From: Bdellovibrio sp.
GTDB taxonomy: Bacteria > Bdellovibrionota > Bdellovibrionia > Bdellovibrionales > Bdellovibrionaceae
DNA: 64,000 bases
Reading direction: 5' to 3'
NCBI GenBank assembly: GCA_014376435.1
Contig: JACMRL010000025.1
Coordinates: 124,001 to 188,000 of the forward strand
Position numbers and translations under genes: made by a program. Shown piece by piece: positions 49,029-59,050 of this stretch. A model generated the notes under the pieces. It had not been told where the DNA came from. It did not search any database and saw only the letters and a program-made list of their open reading frames with translations. How positions within the stretch are numbered: position 1 is the first letter of the stretch; every line of letters starts with the position of its first letter.

Positions 49029-49613
49029 TTAGAGTCTAAAAATCTTTTTCATTTTTTTATCAGGCCGCTTATAACCTGATCTGAAATCCAATATATCACT
49101 GCGAATCTTTTGTGGAAAATATGTTAGATGAATCAGATTTCCAAATCGTTCTGAAAGTTCAAAATTAGTAATTTTAAATCCCATTTTTAGCTTTGAAATT
49201 AGTATGTCGTTATTCGTCATGATGTGGCGACTAAAGATGTACATGAATCCTTGTTCGCTAGCTCTTTTGACGACCTCTTTCATTAAATATGTGTAAATGC
49301 CTTTTCGTCTGTGAGCAGGCAACACTGCGGAATTACACATATAAAATGTTGTTGAGGTGTGTTGAAATCCCCACGACCAGCCTACAAATTTGTTTTTATA
49401 AAAAACTCCAAGATGAATACGATACTGGGTCGGACTAATAAATTTCTTACTTAGTGTTTTAAATTTCTTTTGGGTTTTTTCTGGATCAATGTCGTCAGGA
49501 TCATAATCAAGATTATCGCTAAAAACTTTAGGCGCATACTTTTCAAAATATTTTGAAAACTCATCACGCGACATTTCTTTAACAATATAACCTTTTGGTA
49601 ATTTGTAATTCAT
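49029..49613 (-). CDS. GNAT-family N-acetyltransferase
   Basis: FYMCNSAVLPAHRRKGIYTYLMKEVVKRASEQGFMYIFSRHIMTNN. Confidence 0.85.
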   Translation of the reverse strand: MNYKLPKGYIVKEMSRDEFSKYFEKYAPKVFSDNLDYDPDDIDPEKTQKKFKTLSKKFISPTQYRIHLGVFYKNKFVGWSWGFQHTSTTFYMCNSAVLPAHRRKGIYTYLMKEVVKRASEQGFMYIFSRHIMTNNDILISKLKMGFKITNFELSERFGNLIHLTYFPQKIRSDILDFRSGYKRPDKKMKKIFRL

Positions 49614-49658
49614 TACAAAATCTTAGCAAAATATGTTTTTTGTTAACACAGGAAAAAA

Positions 49659-49734
<76 letters not shown>

Positions 49735-49783
49735 ACGTCAAAAAGTGAACTTGAAAACTAACGATTACGGGCATTTAAGTCAA

Positions 49784-50950
49784 CTATTTCAATTTATCGA
49801 ATGCCTGCTTTAAATCAGCAAGTAAATCATCGATATCTTCAATTCCTACCGACAATCTGATTAAAGAATCATCAATACCCAGTTTTTTACGCTGTTCTGC
49901 CGGAACTGAAGCATGAGTCATGATCGCCGGATGCTCGATCAGGGACTCAACTCCACCTAAAGATTCTGCTAAAGCGAAAACCTGAACCGATTCTAGAAAC
50001 TTTCGGGAAGCCTCTAAGCCGCCTTTAATAATGAAAGTAATCATTCCGCCAAATCCGCTCATCTGTTTTTTTGCTAATTCAAACTGAGGATGCGACTTCA
50101 ATCCCGGGTACACAACTTTTGTAACCATCGGATGAGTTTCAAGATAAGCCGCAACTTTAATTGCACCCTCTTCGTGAGCTTTCATCCGAATAGGTAAAGT
50201 TTTTAGACTGCGTAATGCTAAGAAAGAATCGAACGCACCTTGAATAGAGCCCATCGAATTACTTAAGAATGCAATTTTTTCTGCTATTTTTTCGTCCGAA
50301 GTAACCGCTACGCCACCCACGATATCACTGTGACCACCTAAATATTTAGTCGCCGAGTGAATCACGATATCGGCACCCAATTCTAATGGGCGCTGAAAAT
50401 AGGGAGACATAAAAGTATTATCAACCACGACCATAATATTTTTTGCTTTTGCAATTTTACAGATCGCTTCGATATCAGTTAATTTTAAAGTTGGATTTGT
50501 CGGAGTCTCTAACCAAACCATTTTTGTATTAGGTTGAATCGTTGCCGTAAAATTCTCAACCGCGGTTAAGTCAACGTAAGAAAATTCAAAACCATTGTTT
50601 TGCAAAACTTTATCAAATAGACGATAAGTACCGCCGTACATATCATCCATGGCAACGATATGATCGCCTTTTTTTAACATGTGTAAAACGGTTGTCGCCG
50701 CCGCACAGCCTGAAGCAAATGCAAAACCAAATTTGCCGCTTTCAAGATTGGCGATACAGTTTTCATAAGCACGGCGAGTTGGGTTATGGGTACGTGAATA
50801 CTCCCAACCTTTGTGTACGCCCGGAGATTCTTGAACGTAAGTTGATGTTAAGTAGATCGGAGTCATAATCGCGCCGGTTGTTGGGTCTGGTTGTTGGCCA
50901 GCATGAATCGCGCGCGTTGAAAATTTCATTTTTTCTTTTACTGAAGACAT
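49784..50950 (-). CDS. Cys/Met metabolism PLP-dependent enzyme (cystathionine gamma-synthase/lyase type)
   Basis: TRAIHAGQQPDPTTGAIMTPIYLTSTY, YSRTHNPTRRAYE, HSATKYLGGHSDIVGG. Confidence 0.95.
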   Translation of the reverse strand: MSSVKEKMKFSTRAIHAGQQPDPTTGAIMTPIYLTSTYVQESPGVHKGWEYSRTHNPTRRAYENCIANLESGKFGFAFASGCAAATTVLHMLKKGDHIVAMDDMYGGTYRLFDKVLQNNGFEFSYVDLTAVENFTATIQPNTKMVWLETPTNPTLKLTDIEAICKIAKAKNIMVVVDNTFMSPYFQRPLELGADIVIHSATKYLGGHSDIVGGVAVTSDEKIAEKIAFLSNSMGSIQGAFDSFLALRSLKTLPIRMKAHEEGAIKVAAYLETHPMVTKVVYPGLKSHPQFELAKKQMSGFGGMITFIIKGGLEASRKFLESVQVFALAESLGGVESLIEHPAIMTHASVPAEQRKKLGIDDSLIRLSVGIEDIDDLLADLKQAFDKLK

Positions 50951-50959
50951 CTAAAACCT

Positions 50960-52012
50960 CTATTTATATTTTTTTAACTCTTCGGCCGCAGCCACTTCAA
51001 CGTTGAATGCTTGTTTTAGAATTTCAGGATTTAAAAAGCCGTTTTCAACCATCCATTGATCGTTGAAGGCTTTCGACATGTATGCTTTTCCAGAGTCTGG
51101 CATCACCACCACGATTTTTGATGGCTTTGTCAATTTAGCCGCGTACTTCATCGCACCCACTAAAATAAGTCCGCTTGAAGGACCAACGCACAAGGCTTCT
51201 TCTTCAACTAAGCGACGGGTCATCGTAAAAGCTTCGTGATCATTAATCTTTTCAAATCCATCGTAAACCTTCAGGTGACAGTTGCCTGGAAGCATATCTT
51301 CACCCACGCCTTCAACTTTATAAGCCCCTGGAGGATCGACTACTTTTCCGTGGTTATAAAGATCCGCTAAAATACTACCAATCGGATCTGCGCAAATGAT
51401 TTTTACGTTGGGATTTTTTTCTTTTAAGTATTTCCCAACGCCCGATAATGTACCACCCGTTCCAACTCCAGCGACAAATACATCAATTTCACCTTTGGCT
51501 TGATTCCAAAGTTCTGGCCCCGTAACCTGATAATGAACGTCGAAATTATCTGCATTGTGATACTGATTTGTGTAAAGACAGTTTTCTGTCTGCTCAGCGA
51601 TTCTTTTTGCAACTGAATAGTGACTCATTGGATCTTCGGGCTCGACGCCATTTGGAGTAATGATCACCCGCGAACCGTAAGCGCGAAGCATTGCGCGCTT
51701 TTCTCCAGACATTTTTGCCGGAAGTACAAATATGCATTTATAACCTTTAACTAATGCTGCTAACGCAAGCCCCATGCCCGTGTTGCCGGCCGTTGCTTCA
51801 ACGATTGTACCGCCGGGCTTCAGAATTCCACGTTTCTCTGCGGCTTCAATCATGGCTAAACCGATGCGATCCTTAATTGAACCACCCGGATTAAAATACT
51901 CGACCTTCGCAAAAAACTGGTGCGGAGAATCTTTCGTGATTTTATTAAGCTTAATGAGTGGCGTATTCCCGATTGTTTTCAGGATATCGCTAGAGATTCC
52001 AAGGGCGCTCAT
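50960..52012 (-). CDS. Cystathionine beta-synthase/cysteine synthase-type PLP enzyme
   Basis: IGNTPLIKLNKI, GGSIKDRIGLAMIE, EATAGNTGMGLALAA, GVGTGGTLSGVGKYLKEKNP; no CBS domains. Confidence 0.93.
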   Translation of the reverse strand: MSALGISSDILKTIGNTPLIKLNKITKDSPHQFFAKVEYFNPGGSIKDRIGLAMIEAAEKRGILKPGGTIVEATAGNTGMGLALAALVKGYKCIFVLPAKMSGEKRAMLRAYGSRVIITPNGVEPEDPMSHYSVAKRIAEQTENCLYTNQYHNADNFDVHYQVTGPELWNQAKGEIDVFVAGVGTGGTLSGVGKYLKEKNPNVKIICADPIGSILADLYNHGKVVDPPGAYKVEGVGEDMLPGNCHLKVYDGFEKINDHEAFTMTRRLVEEEALCVGPSSGLILVGAMKYAAKLTKPSKIVVVMPDSGKAYMSKAFNDQWMVENGFLNPEILKQAFNVEVAAAEELKKYK

Positions 52013-52269
52013 AGTGGTTTTTCTTTCATGATAGATTTTTTGTGATCATTTTGAGATAAAAACACCAAAACTTCAGACATTAAAATAATTAAATCTGAAC
52101 TGTAAGGTATTCCCAAGACGTCAGCTTTGTTCTTAATCAACTGAGGATTTGGATTCTTTTTAGACAATTCTTGAACTAAAACGTTTAAATCTTCACTCTG
52201 AACAAGTAACATACGGGCTTCCTCCTTGAGTTCTTTATTAAAAATAACTTCCTGAGCCCGTTTAAACAA
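52009..52269 (-). CDS. Hypothetical small protein
   Basis: ATGA overlap with 50960..52012. Confidence 0.5.
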   Translation of the reverse strand: MFKRAQEVIFNKELKEEARMLLVQSEDLNVLVQELSKKNPNPQLIKNKADVLGIPYSSDLIILMSEVLVFLSQNDHKKSIMKEKPL

Positions 52270-52278
52270 TCCTTTTTT

Positions 52279-52698
52279 CTAAAATTGAATGGCATTCAGC
52301 AGGGGGCCGATCAGCAGCATCATCAGCGATGGAAAAATGAATCCCATAAGGGGAATCATCAGTATTAGTGGCAACTTTGCGATATGTTTTTGAATTTCAT
52401 CTTCACAGCTCAAGATCAATTCACTTTCGTAAGCTTTAAGGCTTTCTAAAATTCCTTGTCCACGCAGTCCTTGTTCTAAAATTTCTAACAAATACTTCCG
52501 CGTAACCGTTATTTTCTGTTTATCGAAGCATAAATTGGGATTTGATTGCGCTAACCACCAACTTTCAACCTGATCAGCGAAGTTATTTTCGCGTTTTCGT
52601 GCCAAAAAAGATTTAATTCCCAGGGAAAGGGACTGTCCTTTTTCTAATGAACGCTTTACATCCCACAAAAGAACAAGTGACGGTGCTAAGTTTTCCAT
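52279..52698 (-). CDS. TadC-like T2SSF fragment/short F-domain protein
   Basis: ILEQGLRGQGILESLKAYESELILSCEDEIQKHIAKLPLILMIPLMGFIFPSLMMLLIGPLL. Confidence 0.65.
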   Translation of the reverse strand: MENLAPSLVLLWDVKRSLEKGQSLSLGIKSFLARKRENNFADQVESWWLAQSNPNLCFDKQKITVTRKYLLEILEQGLRGQGILESLKAYESELILSCEDEIQKHIAKLPLILMIPLMGFIFPSLMMLLIGPLLNAIQF

Positions 52699-53420
52699 TT
52701 AATTCGTCCTCCGATTAGAAAAATACTGCTGAATCCGATTAAAAATAACAAAACTGAAATAAAAATAAGAGTTGTCGACTTCTGTAAACCTAAATAAGCA
52801 CTGCTCAAGCAAAAAATGCCGATGTAAATCGCCACAGATACCACTGCTTGCGCGCGAATTTGTTGCGTAACTTGTCTCGACCTATGTCTCAGATTGCGTT
52901 GAATGCGCAATCCATCGCGAAAAGATCGCAATTGTTCGATCACATGTGATGATGAACGCAAAATCAACTGCATTTCTTGAAAGTAAAAGTGGTTTTTTTC
53001 GAACAGTGGCTTCAATTCTTGTCTTTCAATTTCAAAAATCATTTGTAAATTACGAAAAACCAATCTTTCCCACGCCGAAAAACCACTTAATACGATTTTA
53101 AGTGCGGTTTGCGCTGATTTTCCTGACTTCAATAGCAAAATAAGTTGATCTAAAATCTGTAAGTGACAATTTTCGTACGTCGAAAGTGCGAAAATATTCA
53201 AAATCTTTCGGTAAAAGATTAATGTTAGTAAGAAAATGCCGATGTATAGGAAGAGAAACGCACTTTGTTCTTTGAAAATGACAGAAATGTACAACGGCAA
53301 CTGAAGCAAAACGAAATAGATCTGCGCTTTTCGCAAAGATATGACTTCGAATCTCTTAAGAAGAGACAAATTTCGGTAAACGATTACGATTCCGAACAGC
53401 GAAAGCAGTACTTGAAGCAT
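52686..53420 (-). CDS. TadB-like T2SSF membrane protein
   Basis: LLKSGKSAQTALKIVLSGFSAWERLVFRNLQMIFE plus terminal TM pair; overlaps TadC-like ORF by 13 nt. Confidence 0.65.
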   Translation of the reverse strand: MLQVLLSLFGIVIVYRNLSLLKRFEVISLRKAQIYFVLLQLPLYISVIFKEQSAFLFLYIGIFLLTLIFYRKILNIFALSTYENCHLQILDQLILLLKSGKSAQTALKIVLSGFSAWERLVFRNLQMIFEIERQELKPLFEKNHFYFQEMQLILRSSSHVIEQLRSFRDGLRIQRNLRHRSRQVTQQIRAQAVVSVAIYIGIFCLSSAYLGLQKSTTLIFISVLLFLIGFSSIFLIGGRIKWKT

Positions 53421-53587
53421 GAATCAGCCCTCCAATTTCAATTTCTTCAACGCAATTATGATGCACAGCAAATTTTTTCTTGACGAAGCTTGTCGTTTTA
53501 TTAACAATTTTATTAAGGAAGACTGAAAAGTCTTAACAACAACAACTGTGGTTATAGAAATATGATCACTACCGATAGGAGCAACAC

Positions 53588-53671
53588 ATGGCAAAGAAGA
53601 AAGCTAAAAAAGCTACGAAAAAAGCTGCTAAAAAAACTACAAAAAAAGCTACTAAAAAGAAAAAGAAGTAG
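53588..53671 (+). CDS. 27-aa Lys/Ala/Thr histone H1-tail-like microprotein
   Basis: MAKKKAKKATKKAAKKTTKKATKKKKK*; RBS-like aggagc upstream; terminator follows. Confidence 0.75.
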   Translation: MAKKKAKKATKKAAKKTTKKATKKKKK

Positions 53672-53697
53672 TTCTTTTTGTAAAAGCGCAGGCTTTG

Positions 53698-53730
53698 GAA
53701 ACCCTTGGTCATTGACCAGGGGTTTTTTAT
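53698..53730 (+). terminator. Intrinsic terminator
   Basis: aaacccttggtca-t-tgaccaggggtttttta hairpin plus T-run. Confidence 0.8.
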
Positions 53731-53813
53731 TTTTAGGATCTGATTTTTGATTTTACCAATAAAAAAGGCGACCTAAGCCGCCTTTCCGTAGATAGATAAG
53801 TTATTGAAATAAC

Positions 53814-54434
53814 TTAGTAATAGTAAGTGATGCCAACTGCACCCGTTGGAATAAAAGTAAACTTTCTAATTTCTGACATCACGATCACTTCACCGAAAAA
53901 ATTCACGCCCGCAAGATCTCCTTCAAGCTGATTATATTCAATACCGCCGCCACCAATAATGAAGTCTGCATCGAAGCGATTTGATTTTAATTCTGCATCA
54001 GAAAAAAGCCTTTTTAATACATCAGAATCGGATGCCGAACCTGATCCGCTTGCTGAACTAAACCACTTTGAATAACCCAACTTTGTATACGGAGATAAAT
54101 AATTTCCTTCGAAATTATGCTTCCAACCTAGACCAAACGTTCCATAACTTGGCCCCGCACCTAGTCCAACGACTAAAGCTTCTGAGGGATCTAAGTTAAC
54201 TTCGCCATTTAATCCTAGAAGACCGGTCGCTCCACCGATGGTCACGCCTAAACCTAATTTTTTAACCGATTTCATGTCCCAGTTTGTGCCGTACAGTTCA
54301 ATTCCTTCTTGGTCGATCTTTTGTTTCTTGGTGAAAATAGATTCGTGGCTTGATTGCATTGTTGCTGCCGAGCCTTGCGCAAAGCTATTCAAAGTTAAAA
54401 ACGTTAACACAAGACCAATACCTAAATTTTTCAT
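53814..54434 (-). CDS. Exported outer-membrane-like hypothetical protein
   Basis: Signal peptide MKNLGIGLVLTFLTLNSFAQ; Gly/aromatic strand pattern; terminal YYY. Confidence 0.6.
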   Translation of the reverse strand: MKNLGIGLVLTFLTLNSFAQGSAATMQSSHESIFTKKQKIDQEGIELYGTNWDMKSVKKLGLGVTIGGATGLLGLNGEVNLDPSEALVVGLGAGPSYGTFGLGWKHNFEGNYLSPYTKLGYSKWFSSASGSGSASDSDVLKRLFSDAELKSNRFDADFIIGGGGIEYNQLEGDLAGVNFFGEVIVMSEIRKFTFIPTGAVGITYYY

Positions 54435-54558
54435 AAAACCTCACTTTTATATAAATTTGAACGACGTCGCTGAGTTAAAAGTTATTAACATTCATGACCT
54501 AAGTCTACCGATTTCTTTATCGATGATTCGACCAAATTCTTTGACAAGATTTTAAAAA

Positions 54559-55266
54559 TTAGAATTTATGAGTAACTCGAGCACTTAAACCTTTTGTTTC
54601 CACGATCGCGCGCTCAGTGCGGACGGCAAGGTTTGGATTGTTATCCATAAAAGCTTTATTGTAATCATCGCCTAAACTATGTCGGTAGTAAGAATAAGTG
54701 ATATCGTAATTTAAAGATGAAATCTTCATTCCGATTCCCCCCTGCAGACCAAATCCCCAAGGTTTAATGTAATCATTCACCGCTGGCTTTGCACGGTTTG
54801 AAGTTGCCCCCTGTACGTGCTGCACTCCCCACCCGGCAAAAAAGTACATTTTCATCCCTTGATTTAGCGGATGAGTGTAAGCCCCATTGAATTCAATTCT
54901 TCCGGTAAATAATGTCGGTGCCGAATAAATTTCGGCATGATTGACCGAGCCGTAATAGCTTAAATTAATATCTGCACCTAATTGATTCACAGGTAAATCA
55001 GAATACCGGATTGTAATTCCGATATTTTTATACACTTGAGATTCGTCGGCAAATCGCGCGGTCGCAACGAGTGCGGGCGTTCGGACATCGTAAATATCAC
55101 CACGTACACTATATGATTGAGTCATCGCTGACAAACCGACCGATAAGCCTTTCATTGCGTAGATTATTTCGGGCGCTTTTTCTTCTTCTTGTTGAGAAAA
55201 TACAGGTTGGCTTCCAAGATTTAGTAGAACAAAAGCTTGAATGGCAGAGGAGGCAATTTTTATCAC
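54559..55266 (-). CDS. Exported outer-membrane beta-barrel-like hypothetical protein
   Basis: Signal peptide; amphipathic strands; C-terminal ARVTHKF. Confidence 0.6.
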   Translation of the reverse strand: MIKIASSAIQAFVLLNLGSQPVFSQQEEEKAPEIIYAMKGLSVGLSAMTQSYSVRGDIYDVRTPALVATARFADESQVYKNIGITIRYSDLPVNQLGADINLSYYGSVNHAEIYSAPTLFTGRIEFNGAYTHPLNQGMKMYFFAGWGVQHVQGATSNRAKPAVNDYIKPWGFGLQGGIGMKISSLNYDITYSYYRHSLGDDYNKAFMDNNPNLAVRTERAIVETKGLSARVTHKF

Positions 55267-55514
55267 AGCTTTATGTTAGGAAGTGCTTCCTAAAATGAAA
55301 ACATATATTCGTCTAACGCAATACATCTATTGAAGGCGACTCTTAAGAAATAATAATCTAATTTTTGAGCACTTGAGCAGTTAAGAATTACTCTCAATCT
55401 CCCGATGAAGACCGGTCTAATCAAGGTTTATAGGCTTGTGCTTTTTGCCTGAATCCTCTAGAACTTGAGTGATCAAAATCATAATTTAAGACGATTAATT
55501 AAAGGAGAATTTCT

Positions 55515-56459
55515 ATGGCTCACAAAAGAAAAAAAGTGGCAGTAATTGGTGCGGGCTTTGTTGGTGCAACAACGGCTCACTGGGCAGCGCAAAAAGAATT
55601 AGGCGATGTCGTATTACTAGATATCAACGAAGGAACTGCAATCGGTAAATCAATGGATTTAGCGCAATCAGGTCCAATCGAAATGTTCGATACAAAAATT
55701 AAAGGTACTTCTAACTACGCTGACATCAAAGATGCAGACGTTGTGATTATCACTGCGGGTATGCCACGTAAACCAGGCATGAGTCGTGATGAACTTGTTG
55801 GTATCAACGCAAAAATCGTAAAAGATGTTTGCGCCGGAATTAAACAGCACGCGCCGAACTCAGTTGTTATCGTTGTTTGTAACCCAATGGATGTTATGGC
55901 CGTTTATGCAAAACAACAACTAGGCTTCCCGCGTGAACGCGTCATCGGTATGGGCGGATCTTTAGATTCAGCACGTTTCCGCGCTTTTATAGCTGAAGAA
56001 TTAAATGTTTCTGTTAAAGACGTTACTGGCGTGGTTTTAGGTAATCACGGTGATGCAATGATGCCGGTAGTACGTACCGCGGCAGTTGGATCAGTTCCGC
56101 TAGTTGATTTATTGCCAATGGAAAAAATCAACGCGATTGTTGCGCGCACCAAATCTGCGGGCGCTGAAATCGGCGGTCACCTAAAAACAGGATCAGCTTT
56201 CTTTGCTCCATCTCGCGGTGCGATTGAAATGGCTGAATCGATTTTAAAAGATCAAAAAAGAATTATTCCATGTGCGGTTGAGCTTAACGGCGAATTCGGT
56301 GTGAAAGATAATTTAATGGTTGGTGTTATGTGTAAATTAGGTGGCGCTGGTATGGAAGGCATCATCGATTTCAAAATGAACGCTGACGAAAAAGCTGAGT
56401 TCGATAAATCAGTTGAAGCCGTTCGCGCTTTAGTCGCTTTATTAAAGATGGTGCAGTAA
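55515..56459 (+). CDS. mdh: Malate dehydrogenase
   Basis: KVAVIGAGFVGATTAHWAAQKELGDVVLLDI, GMPRKPGMSRDELVGINAKI, VLGNHGDAMMPV. Confidence 0.96.
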   Translation: MAHKRKKVAVIGAGFVGATTAHWAAQKELGDVVLLDINEGTAIGKSMDLAQSGPIEMFDTKIKGTSNYADIKDADVVIITAGMPRKPGMSRDELVGINAKIVKDVCAGIKQHAPNSVVIVVCNPMDVMAVYAKQQLGFPRERVIGMGGSLDSARFRAFIAEELNVSVKDVTGVVLGNHGDAMMPVVRTAAVGSVPLVDLLPMEKINAIVARTKSAGAEIGGHLKTGSAFFAPSRGAIEMAESILKDQKRIIPCAVELNGEFGVKDNLMVGVMCKLGGAGMEGIIDFKMNADEKAEFDKSVEAVRALVALLKMVQ

Positions 56460-57623
56460 ATGAATATTCATGAGTACCAAGCAAAAGAAGTTTTAAGAAA
56501 ATTTGGCGTAGCAACTTTAAAAGGCCAAGTTGTTAACTCTCCAGAAGAGGCCGTCGCGGCAGCAAAAGCAATGGGTGGAGCAGTTTGGGTTGTAAAAGCC
56601 CAAATTCACGCTGGCGGACGCGGTAAGGGTGGCGGAGTAAAATTAGCGAAAACTTTAGATGAAGTTCGCGATTTAACTTCTCAAATTTTGGGAATGACTT
56701 TAATCACTCACCAAACGGGCCCCGAAGGTAAACTTGTTCAAAAAGTTTTTATCGAACAAGGCTGTAACATCGCAAAAGAGTATTATGTTGCATGTTTAAT
56801 CGACCGTGAAACCGGTCGCGTAGCGATGATGGCTTCCTCTGAAGGCGGCATGGATATCGAAGAAGTTGCAGAGCATAATCCCGGCGCAATCAAGCGCGTA
56901 GATATCGATCCAGTAACTGGTTTGGGCGCATGGCAAGCTCGCGAATTAGCTTTCGCAATCGGCATGGGGCCAGACGTAATTAATAAAGCCGTGAAATTCA
57001 TGATGGGTCTTTACGAAGCTTTCGTAAAATGTGATTGTTCGATCGCAGAGATCAATCCACTCGTTGTGACTAAAGAGAATGACGTTCTTTGTTTAGATGC
57101 AAAAATGAATTTCGATTCAAACGCTTTGTATCGCCAACCACAAATTTTAGAATTACGTGATTTAACTGAAGAAGATCCAACCGAAGTTGAAGCTTCTAAA
57201 TTTGACCTAGCGTTTATTAAACTTGATGGCAACATCGGCTGTTTAGTGAATGGTGCCGGCCTTGCGATGGCGACTTTAGATATCATAAAACTTCACGGCG
57301 CAGCTCCGGCGAATTTCTTAGATGTTGGCGGCGGTGCAAATAAAGAAAAAGTAACTAACGCGTTCAAAATTATTTTAAAAGATCCAAACGTAAAAGGAAT
57401 TTTAGTAAATATTTTCGGCGGCATCATGAAGTGTGATGTGATCGCAGAAGGCGTTATCGCCGCTTCTAAAGAAGTTGGTTTAAAAGTTCCATTAGTTGTT
57501 CGTTTAGAAGGAACAAACGTTGAGTTAGGTAAAAAGATTTTAGCAAACAGCGGTCTGAACATCATTCCCGCGGGTGATTTAACTGACGCAGCTAAAAAAA
57601 TCACTGCAGCGATCAAGGGGTAA
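56460..57623 (+). CDS. sucC: Succinyl-CoA synthetase beta subunit
   Basis: [53 protein letters not shown]. Confidence 0.98.
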   Translation: MNIHEYQAKEVLRKFGVATLKGQVVNSPEEAVAAAKAMGGAVWVVKAQIHAGGRGKGGGVKLAKTLDEVRDLTSQILGMTLITHQTGPEGKLVQKVFIEQGCNIAKEYYVACLIDRETGRVAMMASSEGGMDIEEVAEHNPGAIKRVDIDPVTGLGAWQARELAFAIGMGPDVINKAVKFMMGLYEAFVKCDCSIAEINPLVVTKENDVLCLDAKMNFDSNALYRQPQILELRDLTEEDPTEVEASKFDLAFIKLDGNIGCLVNGAGLAMATLDIIKLHGAAPANFLDVGGGANKEKVTNAFKIILKDPNVKGILVNIFGGIMKCDVIAEGVIAASKEVGLKVPLVVRLEGTNVELGKKILANSGLNIIPAGDLTDAAKKITAAIKG

Positions 57624-57627
57624 TCAG

Positions 57628-58497
57628 ATGGCAATTTTAATTGATAAAAATACTAAAGTAATTTGCCAAGGTATCACGGGCGCACAGGGTTCTTTTCACT
57701 CTGAGCAGTGCAAAGAATACGGAACAAAAATGGTTGGTGGCGTAACTCCTGGAAAAGGCGGTACAACTCATTTAGGTATGCCCGTTTTCAACACGGTTAA
57801 AGAAGCAAAAGCTAAAACAGGCTGTACTGTTTCCATGATTTTCGTTCCGCCCCCGTTTGCAGCCGACTCAATCATGGAAGCCGTTGATGCTGATTTAGAT
57901 TTAGTGATCTGTATCACTGAGGGCATTCCCGTTTTAGACATGGTTAAAGTAAAAAAATACATGCAAGGTCGTCGTACTCGCTTAATCGGCCCAAATTGCC
58001 CGGGCGTTATCACTCCTGAAGCTTGTAAAATTGGAATTATGCCAGGTCACATTCATAAAGCGGGACGCATCGGTGTTCTTTCGCGCTCTGGAACGTTAAC
58101 TTACGAAGCGGTTGGTCAATTATCAGCTTTAGGTTTAGGCCAATCAACTTGCGTTGGTATCGGTGGAGATCCCGTGAACGGAACGAACTTTATTGATATG
58201 TTAAAGCTTTTCAACGCAGATAAAGATACTGACGCTGTCATCATGATCGGTGAAATCGGTGGAACGGCTGAAGAAGACGCCGCTGAATACATCAAAAAAG
58301 AATTCAAAAAACCAATCGCAGTTTTCATTGCAGGTGCTTCGGCTCCTCCAGGAAAACGTATGGGTCACGCGGGCGCAATTATCAGCGGCGGCAAAGGTAC
58401 TGCGGAAGCAAAATTTGCAGCACTCGAAGCAGCTGGTTGTAAGATCTCTCGTAGCCCGGCTGACATGGGTACGACTTTGAAATCAATGTTGAAATAA
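57628..58497 (+). CDS. sucD: Succinyl-CoA synthetase alpha subunit
   Basis: [57 protein letters not shown]. Confidence 0.98.
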   Translation: MAILIDKNTKVICQGITGAQGSFHSEQCKEYGTKMVGGVTPGKGGTTHLGMPVFNTVKEAKAKTGCTVSMIFVPPPFAADSIMEAVDADLDLVICITEGIPVLDMVKVKKYMQGRRTRLIGPNCPGVITPEACKIGIMPGHIHKAGRIGVLSRSGTLTYEAVGQLSALGLGQSTCVGIGGDPVNGTNFIDMLKLFNADKDTDAVIMIGEIGGTAEEDAAEYIKKEFKKPIAVFIAGASAPPGKRMGHAGAIISGGKGTAEAKFAALEAAGCKISRSPADMGTTLKSMLK

Positions 58498-58541
58498 TTA
58501 AATAAGTTTTAAATAAAGTTTTCTAAACAAGGAGAATAAAA

Positions 58542-58967
58542 ATGGCTACAGAAAGAACGTTTTCAATCATCAAACCAAATGCAGTAAAGAAAAATGTAAT
58601 TGGTGATATCATTTCAACCTTCGAATCTAAAAATTTGAAAATTGCTGGTGCAAAATTAGGTATGATGTCTAAAGAAAAATGCGAATTATTCTACGCTGAA
58701 CACAGCGCTCGTCCATTTTTCGGTGAATTAGTATCTTTCATGACTTCTGGACCCGTTGTAATGATGTGTTTAGTTGGCGAAAACGCAGTTTTAAAAAACC
58801 GCGAAATCATGGGCGCTACAGATCCTAAAAAAGCTGATGCTGGCACAATCCGCGCTAAGCACGGTGATTCTATGGGTGAAAATGCAGTTCACGGTTCTGA
58901 TTCAGTAGCTTCTGCTGAGCGCGAACTTGCGATCTTTTTTGATCGTCACGAATTAGTAAATATGTAA
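58542..58967 (+). CDS. ndk: Nucleoside diphosphate kinase
   Basis: [45 protein letters not shown]. Confidence 0.98.
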   Translation: MATERTFSIIKPNAVKKNVIGDIISTFESKNLKIAGAKLGMMSKEKCELFYAEHSARPFFGELVSFMTSGPVVMMCLVGENAVLKNREIMGATDPKKADAGTIRAKHGDSMGENAVHGSDSVASAERELAIFFDRHELVNM

Positions 58968-59023
58968 TTTGATTCGATCTGAATTGTGAATAACCAACGA
59001 AATTCATCAAATTCAAATCCAAA

Positions 59024-59050
59024 AAGGGACTCTGAACTGGGGTCCCTTTT
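59024..59050 (+). terminator. Intrinsic terminator of the sucCD-ndk unit
   Basis: aaaagggac-tctgaactgg-ggtccctttt hairpin. Confidence 0.7.

Noticed and set aside
56783-58328. Minus ORFs opposite sucC/sucD
   Set aside because: Shadow ORFs of strongly conserved genes.
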